From an uncultured Collinsella sp. (GTDB taxonomy: Bacteria; Actinomycetota; Coriobacteriia; Coriobacteriales; Coriobacteriaceae): a stretch of DNA of 5,248 nucleotides. The stretch lies in assembly GCA_958346935.1 (NCBI GenBank), contig CATVTM010000107.1, positions 1-5,248 of the forward strand. Direction: 5' to 3'. The notes beneath the pieces are model-generated. The model made no database searches. It worked only from the letters and a program-made list of their open reading frames with translations, and was not told the DNA's origin. The first letter of the stretch is position 1, and the number at the start of each line of letters is the position of its first letter. The position numbers and the translations under genes were made by a program. Below, in pieces: positions 5,194 to 5,248 of this stretch.

Positions 5194-5248
5194 TCGAACA
5201 TATGCTTGGGGGTGTTTTGCAATATATGGTGGGTGGAGTAGTGGGGTG

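Larger units (their letters stand above)
5015..5248. other. Right-hand intergenic region without a supported gene
   Basis: No reading frame here has a ribosome site, a recognisable motif or gene-like composition. The region falls into a G-rich part (about 5030-5075, runs of three to five G), a dyad and palindrome part (5106-5165), an AT-rich part with an operator-like palindrome (5174-5228), and a G-rich end. Base composition shifts sharply to AT near 5170, as is common before a gene, so the next gene probably starts right of the window. I could not identify a convincing promoter pair. Confidence 0.5.

Noticed and set aside
4312..5222. Minus-strand open frames across xerD and the downstream region
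   Set aside because: They run through the long palindromes and antisense to xerD, show no motif, and lack convincing ribosome sites.
4911..5248. A dif recombination site next to xerD
   Set aside because: I see no pair of 11-bp Xer arms around a 6-8 bp centre. The palindromes here have the wrong architecture, and dif is normally far from xerD.

Overview
This window looks like ordinary housekeeping chromosome from a high-GC Gram-positive bacterium, most probably a member of the Coriobacteriia such as Collinsella. That placement is an inference from three things: the C/G-rich third codon positions, the actinobacterial character of the CTP synthase, and a CTP synthase gene directly followed by an XerD-type recombinase gene. 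The pyrG-to-xerD neighbourhood is known from other actinobacteria. All four genes read left to right. I see no prophage, insertion sequence, CRISPR array, tRNA or rRNA.

Layout. (1) 1-1598 is a single-gene unit: a -10 box at the extreme left edge, a 493-residue DUF1846/UPF0371 protein of unknown function, and a textbook intrinsic terminator. (2) 1599-2183 is a second single-gene unit: a putative promoter near 1665, a roughly 110-nt leader able to form several small hairpins, a 112-residue winged-helix DNA-binding protein, and a second strong terminator with a GAAA tetraloop. (3) 2184-5014 is a two-gene unit: a probable promoter, a short leader carrying an exact consensus DnaA box, pyrG (CTP synthase, 553 residues), and xerD (tyrosine recombinase, 313 residues) starting 2 nt after the pyrG stop. 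It ends in an unusually long hairpin with perfect 20-bp arms and a T tract. (4) 5015-5248 has no gene I can support. It holds a G-rich stretch, a nested dyad, a second long perfect palindrome without a T run, and an AT-rich operator-like palindrome, as if approaching the control region of a gene beyond the right edge.

Function. PyrG makes CTP from UTP and glutamine. XerD, with a partner recombinase, resolves chromosome dimers at dif. Their tight linkage means both are probably made from one mRNA, joining nucleotide supply and chromosome segregation in one unit. The exact DnaA box just downstream of the predicted pyrG start site is the most suggestive regulatory hint, because it could tie the unit to replication initiation. 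The small winged-helix protein has no sequence-evident target or effector; its own leader and the pyrG upstream region, with its palindromes, are natural places to look.

I did not find a convincing undescribed multi-gene system. The observations worth following are the REP-like terminator palindrome, the DnaA box in the pyrG leader, the palindromes in the right-hand intergenic region, and the uncharacterised regulator with its structured leader.
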